DNA of 64,000 nucleotides from Alphaproteobacteria bacterium (GTDB lineage Bacteria; Pseudomonadota; Alphaproteobacteria; JAVJRE01), in contig JAVJRE010000001.1 in NCBI GenBank assembly GCA_040218575.1, forward strand, positions 248,001 through 312,000, given 5' to 3'. A program made the translations under genes and the position numbers. Below are positions 8,878-17,380 of the stretch, piece by piece; the first letter of the stretch is position 1; each line of letters begins with the position of its first letter. A model generated the notes under the pieces. The model did not search any database. It had not been told where the DNA came from and worked only from the letters and a program-made list of their open reading frames with translations.

Positions 8878-10554
8878 CTAGCGATCCAGCATAGGCAATT
8901 TGAGGCCGAACTCACGGGCGCAGTCCTTGGCGATGTCGTAACCGGCATCGGCATGACGCATGACGCCGGTGGCCGGGTCATTGGTCAGTACCCGCTCCAG
9001 ACGTTTCGCCGCCTCCGGCGTGCCGTCGGCGACGATGACCATGCCGGCGTGCTGGGAATAGCCCATGCCGACACCGCCACCATGATGCAGACTGACCCAT
9101 GTGGCGCCGGACGCGGTATTGAGCAGGGCGTTGAGCAGGGGCCAGTCGCTGACCGCATCACTGCCGTCGGCCATGGCCTCTGTCTCGCGGTTGGGGCTGG
9201 CGACGGAACCGGAATCCAGATGGTCGCGGCCGATGACGATGGGTCCCTTGACCTCCCCTCTGGCCACCATCTCGTTGAAGGCCAGACCGAGCAGCGCCCG
9301 CTTGCCGAGACCGACCCAGCAGATGCGTGCCGGCATGCCCTGAAAGTGAATGCGCTCGCGGGCCATGTCGAGCCAGGTATGCAGGTGAGGGTCGTCGGGT
9401 ATCAGCTCCTTGACCCGGGCGTCGGTCTTGTAGATGTCCTCTGGCTCGCCGGAGAGTGCGGCCCAGCGGAAGGGACCGACGCCGCGGCAGAACAGCGGCC
9501 GGATATAGGCCGGGACGAAACCCGGAAACTCGAACGCGTTGCTCAGGCCTTCGTCCTTGGCCATCTGGCGGATGTTGTTGCCATAGTCCAGGGTCGGTAT
9601 GCCCTGATGATAGAAGTCGAGCATGGCCTGGACATGGATGACCATGGACGCCTTGGCGGCATGAACCACGGCGGCAGGGTCCTTCTCGCGCATTTCGGCC
9701 GCCTTCTCCAGGCTCCAGCCGGCCGGCAGATAGCCGTTCAGCGGATCATGGGCGCTGGTCTGGTCGGTCACTGCATCTGGCCGCACACCGCGGCGCACCA
9801 GTTCCGGAAAGACCTCCGCCGCATTGCCCAGGAGGCCGACGCTGACCGCCTCGCCCGACCGTTTGGCGGCATCGAGAATCTCCAGCGCCTCGTCCAGCGA
9901 AGCGGTAGAGCGGTCGAGATAGCCCGTCTCCAGCCGCCGTTCGATGCGGGAAGGCTGGCATTCCACGGCCAGCATGGAGGCGCCGGCCATGGTCGCGGCC
10001 AGCGGCTGGGCGCCGCCCATGCCGCCAAGCCCGCCGGTCAGAATCCAGCGGCCCTTGAGGCTGCCATCATAGTGACGGCGACCGACCTCAACGAAGGTCT
10101 CGTAGGTGCCCTGAACGATTCCCTGGCTGCCGATATAGATCCATGAGCCGGCGGTCATCTGGCCGTACATCATGAGGCCGTCGCGTTCGAGCTTGTTGAA
10201 ATGATCCCAGTTGGCCCATGCGGGCACCAGATTGGAATTGGCGATGAGGACGCGCGGGCTGTCCGGCGTGGTGCGGAAAATACCGACCGGCTTGCCGGAC
10301 TGGACCAGCAGCGTCTCATCGTCTTCCAGGCTCTGCAGGGACTCGGTAATGGCGTCGAAGCACGCCCAGTTGCGCGCGGCCCGGCCGATGCCGCCATAGA
10401 CCACCAGCTCGTCCGGGTTCTCCGCCACGTCAGGGTCGAGGTTGTTCATGAGCATGCGCAGCGGCGCTTCCGTCAGCCACGACCGGGCGGACAGTTTGCT
10501 GCCCTTTGGCGCACGCACTTCACGGGCATTACCGAAGCGATTGGGGGCCGCCAT
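8878..10554 (-). CDS. hutU: Urocanate hydratase
   Basis: HutU is an NAD-dependent lyase converting urocanate to 4-imidazolone-5-propionate, the second step. The 558-residue product has the family hallmarks [33 protein letters not shown] and [12 protein letters not shown] near the active-site cysteine region. I place the start at the ATG at 10554, because GGAGGA (10567-10562 on the minus strand) sits seven bases upstream as a near-ideal ribosome binding site. The alternative GTG at 10569 would put that site inside the gene. It is the first gene of the hutUHG operon. Confidence 0.95.
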   Translation of the reverse strand: MAAPNRFGNAREVRAPKGSKLSARSWLTEAPLRMLMNNLDPDVAENPDELVVYGGIGRAARNWACFDAITESLQSLEDDETLLVQSGKPVGIFRTTPDSPRVLIANSNLVPAWANWDHFNKLERDGLMMYGQMTAGSWIYIGSQGIVQGTYETFVEVGRRHYDGSLKGRWILTGGLGGMGGAQPLAATMAGASMLAVECQPSRIERRLETGYLDRSTASLDEALEILDAAKRSGEAVSVGLLGNAAEVFPELVRRGVRPDAVTDQTSAHDPLNGYLPAGWSLEKAAEMREKDPAAVVHAAKASMVIHVQAMLDFYHQGIPTLDYGNNIRQMAKDEGLSNAFEFPGFVPAYIRPLFCRGVGPFRWAALSGEPEDIYKTDARVKELIPDDPHLHTWLDMARERIHFQGMPARICWVGLGKRALLGLAFNEMVARGEVKGPIVIGRDHLDSGSVASPNRETEAMADGSDAVSDWPLLNALLNTASGATWVSLHHGGGVGMGYSQHAGMVIVADGTPEAAKRLERVLTNDPATGVMRHADAGYDIAKDCAREFGLKLPMLDR

Positions 10555-10573
10555 GGTCTGGTCCTCCACTTTA

Positions 10574-10617
10574 GTGTCTCTGTCCGGGGTGTCTCTGTCC
10601 GGGCGTTTGTGTCCGGG
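10574..10617. repeat. 15-bp tandem repeat in the hutU leader
   Basis: GTGTCTCTGTCCGGG occurs twice without a break (10574-10588, 10589-10603), and a decayed third copy ends in GTGTCCGGG (10605-10617). On the minus strand it lies 20-63 bases upstream of the hutU ATG, in the probable 5' untranslated region. Confidence 0.85.
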
Positions 10618-10801
10618 TATGTCGTTCCGGTGCGCCGCGCGGCGAAGCCGACCTTACCGTTGGCGCGGCGCGGCGGACAAGCGGAGTCGCGCCGGCGCGG
10701 TGACCGGGCCGGACCGGAGGTCAGCCACCGGCCGTATGGCAACGGTCATCGGGTGACGGGTTGTGGAAAACGGGGACAAGTGCAAAACAGCGGCGCGATG
10801 T

Positions 10802-10828
10802 TTGACGACGCACTGTAGACTGTATTGT
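10802..10828 (+). promoter_or_regulatory. Possible pgk promoter
   Basis: TTGACG (10802-10807) matches the alphaproteobacterial -35 hexamer. TATTGT (10823-10828) is a possible -10 with 15-base spacing, which is short. It ends 41 bases upstream of the chosen pgk start. Confidence 0.35.
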
Positions 10829-10869
10829 GGACGGTCCGCCCATGCGGCGGCCGGGGGCGGGAGACGGCC

Positions 10870-12084
10870 ATGCAATCCTTTCGCGGTCTTGATGACCTGG
10901 ACCCGGGCGGCAAGCGCATATTGCTGCGGCTTGACCTCAATGTGCCGTTGAAAGACGGCCAGGTCAGCGACGACAGCCGCATCCGTCGCAGTCTGGCGAG
11001 TGTGCTGGATCTGGCGCGCCGCGGCGGACGCGTCATCATCCTGTCGCACCTGGGCCGGCCGGCCGGCGCCGACCCCGCACTCAGCTTGCGGCCGGTGGCC
11101 ACGGCACTGGAGCGCTGCCTGCGGGCGGCGGGTTACGACCGGCCGGTCGCTTTTGCCGCGGACTGCATCGGCGCGGCGGCGCAAGCGGCGGTAGCGGCGC
11201 TCGGCGACGGCGACGTGCTGTTGCTGGAGAATCTGCGTTTCCACAAGGGCGAAGAGGCCAACGCCACCGATTTCACCGCCGCCCTGGCGCGTCTCGGCGA
11301 GATATGGGTTATGGACGCCTTCTCCGCCGCCCACCGCGCCCATGGCTCCACCGCCGGGCTGGCGGCGTATCTGCCGGCCTTCGCCGGTCGCCTCATGGCC
11401 GAGGAGCTGGCGGCGCTGAACCGGGTGCTGGCGACGCCGGAGAGGCCGCTGGCGGCGGTTATCGGCGGCGCCAAGGTGTCGAGCAAGATCGATGTACTGC
11501 GTTATCTGGTGGAGCGCGTACAGGTGCTGGTGATCGGCGGTGCCATGGCCAACACCTTCCTGCTGGCGCGCGGTCACGCCATTGGCCGATCCCTGGCGGA
11601 GCCGGATCTGGTGGATGTGGCCCGGGACATAGAACGGCGCGCGCGCGAGGGCGGCGGCGATCTGCTGTTGCCGGACGACGTGGTGGTGGCGCCGGGGCTG
11701 GATCGCGGCAATGCGGCGGCCACCGTCAAAATCGATCAGGTGCCGGCGGCGGCCATGATTCTGGACTTCGGCGTGGCGTCCGCCGCCCGCCTGTGCGCGA
11801 GCCTGGCGGACTGGCGCACTCTGGTGTGGAACGGTCCGCTTGGCGCCTTCGAACACCGGCCATTCGATCAGGCTACCCTGGCCTTTGCCCGGGCCGTGGC
11901 GCAGCGCACGCGCGACGGCGCTCTGGTGTCGGTTGCCGGCGGCGGCGACACGGTGGCGGCGCTCAACGCGGCTGGTGTCAGCGCGGACCTGAGCTATGTC
12001 TCAACCGCCGGCGGCGCATTTCTCGAATGGCTCGAAGGACGAACCCTGCCGGGCGTCGCCGCGTTGGCTGCGGCGGCGCGCTAG
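10870..12084 (+). CDS. pgk: Phosphoglycerate kinase (somewhat divergent)
   Basis: This 404-residue enzyme transfers phosphate between 1,3-bisphosphoglycerate and ADP in glycolysis and gluconeogenesis. Family motifs are present: LLENLRFHKGEEAN, IGGAKVSSKIDVL, VWNGPLGAFE and VAGGGDTVAAL. Several near-invariant positions differ from typical PGK: RLDLNVP instead of RVDFNVP, and MDAFSAAHRAHGST instead of NDAFGTAHRAHAS. The start at 10870 has GGGAG just upstream; an in-frame start at 10825 would add an unlikely tail. It stands alone, without gap or fba, so it could be a second copy. Its TAG is shared with the opposing kinase gene in a CTAG. Confidence 0.9.
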   Translation: MQSFRGLDDLDPGGKRILLRLDLNVPLKDGQVSDDSRIRRSLASVLDLARRGGRVIILSHLGRPAGADPALSLRPVATALERCLRAAGYDRPVAFAADCIGAAAQAAVAALGDGDVLLLENLRFHKGEEANATDFTAALARLGEIWVMDAFSAAHRAHGSTAGLAAYLPAFAGRLMAEELAALNRVLATPERPLAAVIGGAKVSSKIDVLRYLVERVQVLVIGGAMANTFLLARGHAIGRSLAEPDLVDVARDIERRAREGGGDLLLPDDVVVAPGLDRGNAAATVKIDQVPAAAMILDFGVASAARLCASLADWRTLVWNGPLGAFEHRPFDQATLAFARAVAQRTRDGALVSVAGGGDTVAALNAAGVSADLSYVSTAGGAFLEWLEGRTLPGVAALAAAAR

Positions 12085-14174
12085 ACGCCTGTCGGGTCGG
12101 CGGTCCGGCCGCTCACAACGCGCCAGGCTGGCAGGATCAGGGCAACGCTGCTGCCGACCCCGATCTCACTGGTGATTTCCAGCGAGCCATCGTGCAAGAC
12201 CGCATAGGCCTCGGCCAGCGGCAGGCCGAGACCCGTTCCGTCATGATGACGGGTCAGGCTGTTGTCGATCTGTACGAAGGGCGCCATGGCTCGCGGTATG
12301 TCTTCTTCCGCCATGCCGATCCCGGTGTCAGTGACGGTGATCCGGCAGGCGCCGTCATCGGATACTTCGGCTGTCACGTCAACGCGACCGCCTTGCGGCG
12401 TGAACTTCACCGCGTTGGACAGCAGGTTGAGGAGTATCTGCTTCAGCTTCAGCTCGTCACCATTGATCAGGATGGGGTTGGCCAAGGGTGCACAGGACAC
12501 GGACACGGCGCCGTTGTGGGCGCGGGCCTGAATCAGGCGGCAGCACGTGTTCAATACACCCGCCAGGTCGACTTCAGTGACGTTCAGTTCCAGCTTTCCG
12601 GACTCCGCCTTGGCCGTATCCAGCAGATCATTGATCAGCTCCAGCAGATGGCGGCCGCTGGCCAGGATGCTGCCGGCATAGTCCACATACTGCGCCTGCC
12701 CGACCGGCCCGAAACTCTGGTTATGGATGATGTCGGAAAAGCCGATGATGGCGTTCAGCGGCGTGCGCAGTTCGTGACTGACATTGGCCAGGAACTCCGA
12801 TTTCGCCCGATCGGCCAGCTTCAGTGACTCGTTGGCGCTTTGCAGCGCCACTTCGCGCGTTCTCTCGCGGGTGATCTCGGAGTGAATCGAGACGGCACCG
12901 CCATCGCGCATGGCGAAGGACCGCACCCGCAGAACCCGACCATCGCTGAGGGCGATGACCTGTTCGTAGCGCGGAATGTCCGCGGGCGGCGGCATGTAAA
13001 GCTGACTGACCCAGTCACCGCCCGGCGGCTGCACCACAGCGCCGCGGTCGTCGGTTGTAGCGCCATCCACTTCCGCTTGTTCCAGGCGCATATGTCCGGC
13101 CGCGGCCAGACCGGAAAAGAGGGCGCCCGGCGCGGCACCCGGCAGCAACTGGTCGGCGATCTGCGGATAGAGGGTGCCCATCTGGTGATTGGCCAGGACC
13201 ACCCGGCCGTCCTGGTCGACCAGGAGAAAGCCCGCGACAATGGTTTCCAGGGCGTCTTCCAGACGCTGCTGAGCGCTGCGGGCGCGGGTCTCGGCGGCAA
13301 GCGCATCGCTGACATCGAGCGCCGTCCCGCGATAGCCGGAAAAGCTGCCGTCGCGGGTATCGAAGACCGGCAGACCGCTCAGACGAAAAGTGCGGCATGG
13401 GCCGGACTTTGTCGGCATGACAAAATAGCGGTCCCTGAACGGCATGCGCGAGCCATTCATAAGGTCGCTGGCCAGCTTGCGGTCAGCCGAGTCCTCGAAC
13501 GCGCCGAGATCGAACAGTTTGCGGCCCTGCAGCTCCACCGGCAGCAGGCCCAGGGCCTGGGTCACCCGGTTGGTCACATAGGTGATGGTGAAGGTGCGGT
13601 CGGTTTCCCAGATCCAGTCCGCCACCAGGCGGCCAATGTCGTCGAACCGCTCGACCGCCTGGCGGACCAACGGGCGATCATCGGTTAGCTCGAACTGGCC
13701 GGCGATACAGGCGGGCTTGCCGTCCGGGTCAGACAGAAAGCGGTGTGCGGAGCGGAAATCAGTGGCTCCGCCAGTGGTGGTTATGCGCAGGCGGCAGGTG
13801 AACGGCCCCGTGCCGCGACCCAGTTCCGACACCACATCGCCGGCGATGAACGCGCGGACGCTAAGCGGATGGTCGCCGTGCCAGTACTCCAACGGAAGAT
13901 CGAGCAGTGCCTCCATGGCATCGTTGGCATAGATCAGCTCGCCGCTGAGATCGGCCATGTAGGCCGGCGACCCCTGCTCGATCCACTGGGCGCGAAGCCA
14001 GCCGAGCATGGCGACCAGCGCTTTGCGATCATGCGACGGGTGGCGCATGGCGGCGGCGGTGACGGGGCTGGCCATGACGGGTTGCGTGGAACGCCCGCTG
14101 CTGACTGATGCGCGGTCGTCCCCGGCCGGGGACGAGAGCGGGACGCCTGCCGCCGGCGGCGACACGGGCGACAC
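12081..14174 (-). CDS. Soluble PAS-domain sensor histidine kinase
   Basis: The 697-residue kinase has no membrane segment. Three PAS-like regions are visible (about 62-165, 178-290 and 300-435), then a HisKA domain with the phospho-accepting His467 in VSHELRTPLNAIIGF, and an HATPase domain with LLNLLSNAVKFT, TVTDTGIGM and GTGLGLPLAEAY. The GLGLPL form of the last box is common in PleC/DivJ-like alphaproteobacterial kinases. No response regulator is adjacent. The start is probably the GTG at 14174, six bases after the DUF2336 stop, though in-frame ATGs at 14075 and 14048 are possible. It converges on pgk, sharing CTAG at the stops. Confidence 0.85.
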   Translation of the reverse strand: MSPVSPPAAGVPLSSPAGDDRASVSSGRSTQPVMASPVTAAAMRHPSHDRKALVAMLGWLRAQWIEQGSPAYMADLSGELIYANDAMEALLDLPLEYWHGDHPLSVRAFIAGDVVSELGRGTGPFTCRLRITTTGGATDFRSAHRFLSDPDGKPACIAGQFELTDDRPLVRQAVERFDDIGRLVADWIWETDRTFTITYVTNRVTQALGLLPVELQGRKLFDLGAFEDSADRKLASDLMNGSRMPFRDRYFVMPTKSGPCRTFRLSGLPVFDTRDGSFSGYRGTALDVSDALAAETRARSAQQRLEDALETIVAGFLLVDQDGRVVLANHQMGTLYPQIADQLLPGAAPGALFSGLAAAGHMRLEQAEVDGATTDDRGAVVQPPGGDWVSQLYMPPPADIPRYEQVIALSDGRVLRVRSFAMRDGGAVSIHSEITRERTREVALQSANESLKLADRAKSEFLANVSHELRTPLNAIIGFSDIIHNQSFGPVGQAQYVDYAGSILASGRHLLELINDLLDTAKAESGKLELNVTEVDLAGVLNTCCRLIQARAHNGAVSVSCAPLANPILINGDELKLKQILLNLLSNAVKFTPQGGRVDVTAEVSDDGACRITVTDTGIGMAEEDIPRAMAPFVQIDNSLTRHHDGTGLGLPLAEAYAVLHDGSLEITSEIGVGSSVALILPAWRVVSGRTADPTGV

Positions 14175-14180
14175 GGGAGG

Positions 14181-15329
14181 CTATCCGGCCTTGCGATCCG
14201 CCTGCCGCTGCTGCACGCGACGGACGGCATCGAGATAGCCCGGATCGCGTTGCCAGTTGCGCAGCATTTTGCGGCCGTTCTCCGGAGTGATGCGGTCAAA
14301 CAGGCCGAGCACGCGGGACAGCTCTTTGGGGTCCACGACCCGGTCGCCGGTACGACCCTGCCGGCTGAGCAGAAAAATGGAGGCGAAGGTCGGCTTGTCC
14401 ACGTCCAGAGCGCGGGCGCAGATCGCCAGGGCTTCGCCGCCGGGCTCATAGATGACCCGCCGGATCAGGTTCACCCGCACCTTGGTCACTTCGCTGAGCA
14501 TCGCCTCGAACAGGGAAATCTCACCCTGGCGCAGGGTCTTCAGGAGTATCTGTGCGTCAATCTCGCCGCGCTGATTGAGCTGGCGGGCGAGCTTTATGGA
14601 TTTGTCGCTGACCGGTTCATCATGGTGCAGCAGTTCGTCGGCCGTACGCTCCAGATGCTCGTCCAGCTCGGTCGCATCAATCGCAAAATGGGTGACGATG
14701 TGTTCGCGCAGCGCCGCAGACACCCACCAATACATGCGTTTGGCCAGATCCGGCGGCAGGTCGCTGCGCCCGAGCAAGGGGTTCTGATAGCTGTCGAGAC
14801 GTTCGGACTGCTCCACCAGATACTCCATGGTGGTCTGGGAGATCTGCGCGTTGGAGTTCTCCAGAAGAGTGCGCACCACGTCCTCGTCGCCGGCTTCCAC
14901 CAGCGCGTCGGTGACCGCTTCGCTCAGCGACTTACGCATGGCGATGGCAAGCTGGTGTTGCTGCGTACGGTGGCGGACGATTTCCACCAACTCCATGTCC
15001 TGCAGCACCTCGCTGTTGAGCAGCACCGGGTGGGCGACCTCATATTCATCATTGGCCAGGGCCACGATAAGGTCGTGCGGGGCGTCGTTGCGGCTGGCGA
15101 ATCCTTCCGAAAGCTCGCGCCGAACCTTCATCTCCACGTCGCGAATAAGCTGCCGCAGAATTTCACTCATCAGCGCGCGTTCACGCTCCGACAGGATCTT
15201 TTCGCCGCCAAGAAACAGGTCGCCCAAGGTCGCCGCCAGGGCCGAACGGCCAACACGCGATTTCTCTCTCGCCAGCTGATACAGCTTGTCGAAATCCAAC
15301 TCGCCTGAGTCCGATGTTATCTCGCCCAT
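14181..15329 (-). CDS. DUF2336 domain-containing protein
   Basis: The protein is almost entirely helical and starts GELDFDKLYQLAREKSRVGR, as DUF2336 proteins do. The family is largely restricted to alphaproteobacteria and has no assigned function. HEAT-like helical repeats run through it (for example SLSEAVTDALVEAGDEDVVRTLL). I chose the ATG at 15329 (382 residues) because GGAG lies nine bases upstream and the 43 codons above it have lower third-position GC. A GTG at 15458 is the longer alternative (425 residues). It sits six bases before the PAS kinase on the same strand, so a shared signalling role is likely. Confidence 0.85.
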   Translation of the reverse strand: MGEITSDSGELDFDKLYQLAREKSRVGRSALAATLGDLFLGGEKILSERERALMSEILRQLIRDVEMKVRRELSEGFASRNDAPHDLIVALANDEYEVAHPVLLNSEVLQDMELVEIVRHRTQQHQLAIAMRKSLSEAVTDALVEAGDEDVVRTLLENSNAQISQTTMEYLVEQSERLDSYQNPLLGRSDLPPDLAKRMYWWVSAALREHIVTHFAIDATELDEHLERTADELLHHDEPVSDKSIKLARQLNQRGEIDAQILLKTLRQGEISLFEAMLSEVTKVRVNLIRRVIYEPGGEALAICARALDVDKPTFASIFLLSRQGRTGDRVVDPKELSRVLGLFDRITPENGRKMLRNWQRDPGYLDAVRRVQQRQADRKAG

Positions 15330-15677
15330 GTCGAGCCGCTCCGCCCGGCGTCTGTCATTGCGCAGAACGACCGCATCCGGCCGACCGCTGACAGCAGCGT
15401 CGCCGGCGGCAAGCCCTGTCGGTTCCACCAGATCGTGACCATGTGCCACAGAAATCACTCCGTTCTGTATTGAGGGGCGTAGTCTGGCGAACGGGGCTTT
15501 CCAATGTCTTAAGCATGGTCGGGTTTTCCAAGGGGGCAGGCCTGGACGAACGGTCTGGGCGAATAGTCTGGGCGAACAGGATGATCACGGTAAGGTTAAT
15601 GCTGTATTGACGGCAGAAATGAGACCATTTGCGTGGCTCACCGTTCGGCTGGCTCGAATCAACGGAATCAACGGAAA
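15330..15677. promoter_or_regulatory. Divergent intergenic region between DUF2336 gene and sugar dehydrogenase gene
   Basis: This 348-base gap is partly covered by possible longer starts on either side (GTG at 15458 minus, GTG at 15633 plus). Its middle (15460-15630) is AT-richer than the genes around it, as a promoter region would be. TTGACGG (15607-15613) matches an alphaproteobacterial -35 hexamer for the plus strand, but no good -10 follows at normal distance. No RNA gene was seen. Confidence 0.35.
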
Positions 15678-17015
15678 ATGCAGTCTGTCTCGTCTGCGGC
15701 TCTCTTAATCTCTCTGGTGCGTCGTTTCGCTGGTGTGAGTCTGATGGGTGGGGGTCTGCTGAGCCTGGTCAGCGTCCTCGCTGTTTTCCAGCCGGCTCTC
15801 GCCCAGGGTGGCGCCGGCCCGCAGCCCGGTGCGCGGATTGTGGTGACCGCTGACGATTTGCCGGAGCCCTACGCCACCGGCAGCGCCAGCAATCCGCCGG
15901 TGCGTGTGGCGCGACCGGCAGGGGCCACCCTGGCCGTGCCTGAGGGGTTCGCGGTCACCCTCTTTGCCGATGGTCTGGCCCATCCCCGCTGGCTTGCAGT
16001 GGCGGCCAATGGCGATGTCTTTCTGGCGCAATCGTCAGCGGGGCTGGTGACGCTGTTGCGCGACGGCGATGGCGACGGCGTTGCCGATGAGCGGCAGACC
16101 TTTGCCCGCGGCCTGGCCTTTCCCACCGGCATGGTCATCGCCAGCGACCATGTGCTGGTGGCCGATGTGAACGGCGTGTGGCGTTTTCCCTATGATCCGG
16201 AAGCGCCATCAGGCGGTGCGCCGGCCGACGGCCACGAAGCCGGTGAGCGCCTGACACCGGAAGGTGCGCTGGCCGGCCCGGGCGGCCATTCGACCCGCAC
16301 CCTGATTGCCGCACCGGCGAACCATCCCGCGGCCGGTCGCCTTTATGTGACGGTGGGGTCGCGTAGCAACCTGGCGGAAGAGCCGCCGCCGCGCGCCACC
16401 ATCCAGATGTTCGGGCCGGACGGAACGGCGCTGGGGACGATGGCGTCGGGCCTGCGCAATCCGGTAGGCGTCGCCTTTCATCCGGCGGATGGCAGCCTGT
16501 GGACGGTGGTCAATGAGCGCGATGGCATGGGCGACCGGCTGGTGCCCGATTATCTGACGCGGGTGGAGGACGGCGCGTTCTACGGCTGGCCCTATGCCTG
16601 GCTGGGCGACCGGCCTCAGCCGGGCATGGCCGAGCGGCGGCCCGACCTGGTGGCCAGGACGCGCATGCCGGAGCTGCTGTTCGAGGCCCATTCCGCTCCG
16701 CTGGGTCTGGTGTTCTATGACCATGCGGGTAGTGACGGATTTCCGGCGGAGATGCGCGGCGACGCCTTTGTTGCGCTGCACGGCTCGTGGAACCGGTCGC
16801 GGCCGGTCGGCTACACGGTGGTCAGGGTGCGGTTCGACGGTGCGCAGCCGGCGGGCGGGTATGAAGTGTTCGCCAGCGGCTTCTGGAGCGGCGGCAACAG
16901 CACGGCCCACGTCTGGGGCCGGCCGGCCGGTCTGGCCGTGGACCGGCAAGGTGGGCTTCTGGTGGCGGACGATGTATCGGGTGCTGTGTGGCGAATCGCC
17001 TGGGCCGGCAATTAG
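15678..17015 (+). CDS. PQQ-dependent sugar dehydrogenase (sorbosone dehydrogenase-like)
   Basis: The 445-residue exported protein has a signal peptide ending around QPALA-QGG, followed by a beta-propeller of the soluble glucose/sorbosone dehydrogenase family. Visible family features are FAVTLFADGLAHPRWLAV, FPTGMVIASDHVLVAD, LRNPVGVAFHPADGSLW, FYGWPYAWLG and FVALHGSWNRSRPVGY. Such enzymes oxidise aldose sugars or aldehydes in the periplasm using PQQ, and the substrate here is unknown. The ATG at 15678 gives a normal signal peptide; a GTG at 15633 is less likely. No cytochrome partner or PQQ synthesis gene is in the window. Confidence 0.85.
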   Translation: MQSVSSAALLISLVRRFAGVSLMGGGLLSLVSVLAVFQPALAQGGAGPQPGARIVVTADDLPEPYATGSASNPPVRVARPAGATLAVPEGFAVTLFADGLAHPRWLAVAANGDVFLAQSSAGLVTLLRDGDGDGVADERQTFARGLAFPTGMVIASDHVLVADVNGVWRFPYDPEAPSGGAPADGHEAGERLTPEGALAGPGGHSTRTLIAAPANHPAAGRLYVTVGSRSNLAEEPPPRATIQMFGPDGTALGTMASGLRNPVGVAFHPADGSLWTVVNERDGMGDRLVPDYLTRVEDGAFYGWPYAWLGDRPQPGMAERRPDLVARTRMPELLFEAHSAPLGLVFYDHAGSDGFPAEMRGDAFVALHGSWNRSRPVGYTVVRVRFDGAQPAGGYEVFASGFWSGGNSTAHVWGRPAGLAVDRQGGLLVADDVSGAVWRIAWAGN

Positions 17016-17041
17016 GGCAGTGGCTTGCGACGGAGCGGACG

Positions 17042-17056
17042 TTAACCGGCTGTTAA
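17042..17056. promoter_or_regulatory. Perfect TTAA-N7-TTAA box (CtrA-type site)
   Basis: TTAA (17042-17045), seven bases, TTAA (17053-17056) matches exactly the consensus of the alphaproteobacterial cell-cycle regulator CtrA. A third TTAA follows at 17067-17070. The box ends 23 bases before the ATG of the small gene at 17080. In DNA this GC-rich the exact arrangement is unlikely by chance. Confidence 0.55.
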
Positions 17057-17079
17057 GACGGCGGCCTTAAGCGGTGGCC

Positions 17080-17367
17080 ATGGCTCTGCCGCCGGTCACC
17101 CAATCTCATACCGCCGCCCTGCTGCAGGCGGTATCGCGCTTTCACGGACCGCAGAGTCCGGTCAGCGCCGCCGGCGCAACCGCGCCGCGCGCCACGGCGA
17201 AGCCGGCAACCGCCAGCGGCGCAAGACTGGCCGCGGCGGTGGATGCCGCCCCGGCCACTTATGATATGCGGGCACGCTCCGCCACATCGCCGGGCGTCGC
17301 CTCGGCGCGGGACGAGGCGTCGGCCCGTCCCCTGCCGCGCGGCGCGCGCATCAACATCCTCGCCTGA
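17080..17367 (+). CDS. Small hypothetical protein, Ala/Pro-rich, ending RGARINILA
   Basis: I do not recognise the function. The 95-residue product is rich in Ala, Pro, Ser and Arg with no membrane segment. It begins MALPPVTQSHTAALLQAV and ends PLPRGARINILA; a short 'PRGxxxNIxx' tail of this kind recurs in small alphaproteobacterial proteins. The start could also be the GTG at 17074. The main reason to take it as real is the perfect CtrA-type box directly upstream, at promoter distance. It converges on yciB, 13 bases away. Confidence 0.5.
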   Translation: MALPPVTQSHTAALLQAVSRFHGPQSPVSAAGATAPRATAKPATASGARLAAAVDAAPATYDMRARSATSPGVASARDEASARPLPRGARINILA

Positions 17368-17380
17368 GCGCCCTGTCCGA

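Larger units (their letters stand above)
10555..10869. promoter_or_regulatory. Divergent hutU/pgk intergenic region
   Basis: This 315-base stretch carries no convincing gene and separates the divergent hutU operon and pgk. It holds a short tandem repeat close to hutU (10574-10617), GC-rich inverted repeats around 10632-10645, and a probable pgk promoter near 10802-10828. No obvious hut operator could be named. Confidence 0.5.

Noticed and set aside
8128-10146. 672-codon plus-strand reading frame opposite hutH and hutU
   Set aside because: It lies fully antisense to two well-supported enzymes and its product (Gln/Arg/Gly-rich) shows no known motif. Long antisense frames are common at this GC content.
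11304-12827. 507-codon plus-strand frame across pgk and the kinase gene
   Set aside because: It overlaps pgk in another frame and runs antisense to the kinase, with no recognisable domain.
15633-15677. GTG start at 15633 for the sugar dehydrogenase
   Set aside because: It would add 15 polar residues before the signal peptide, and the ATG at 15678 gives a standard one.
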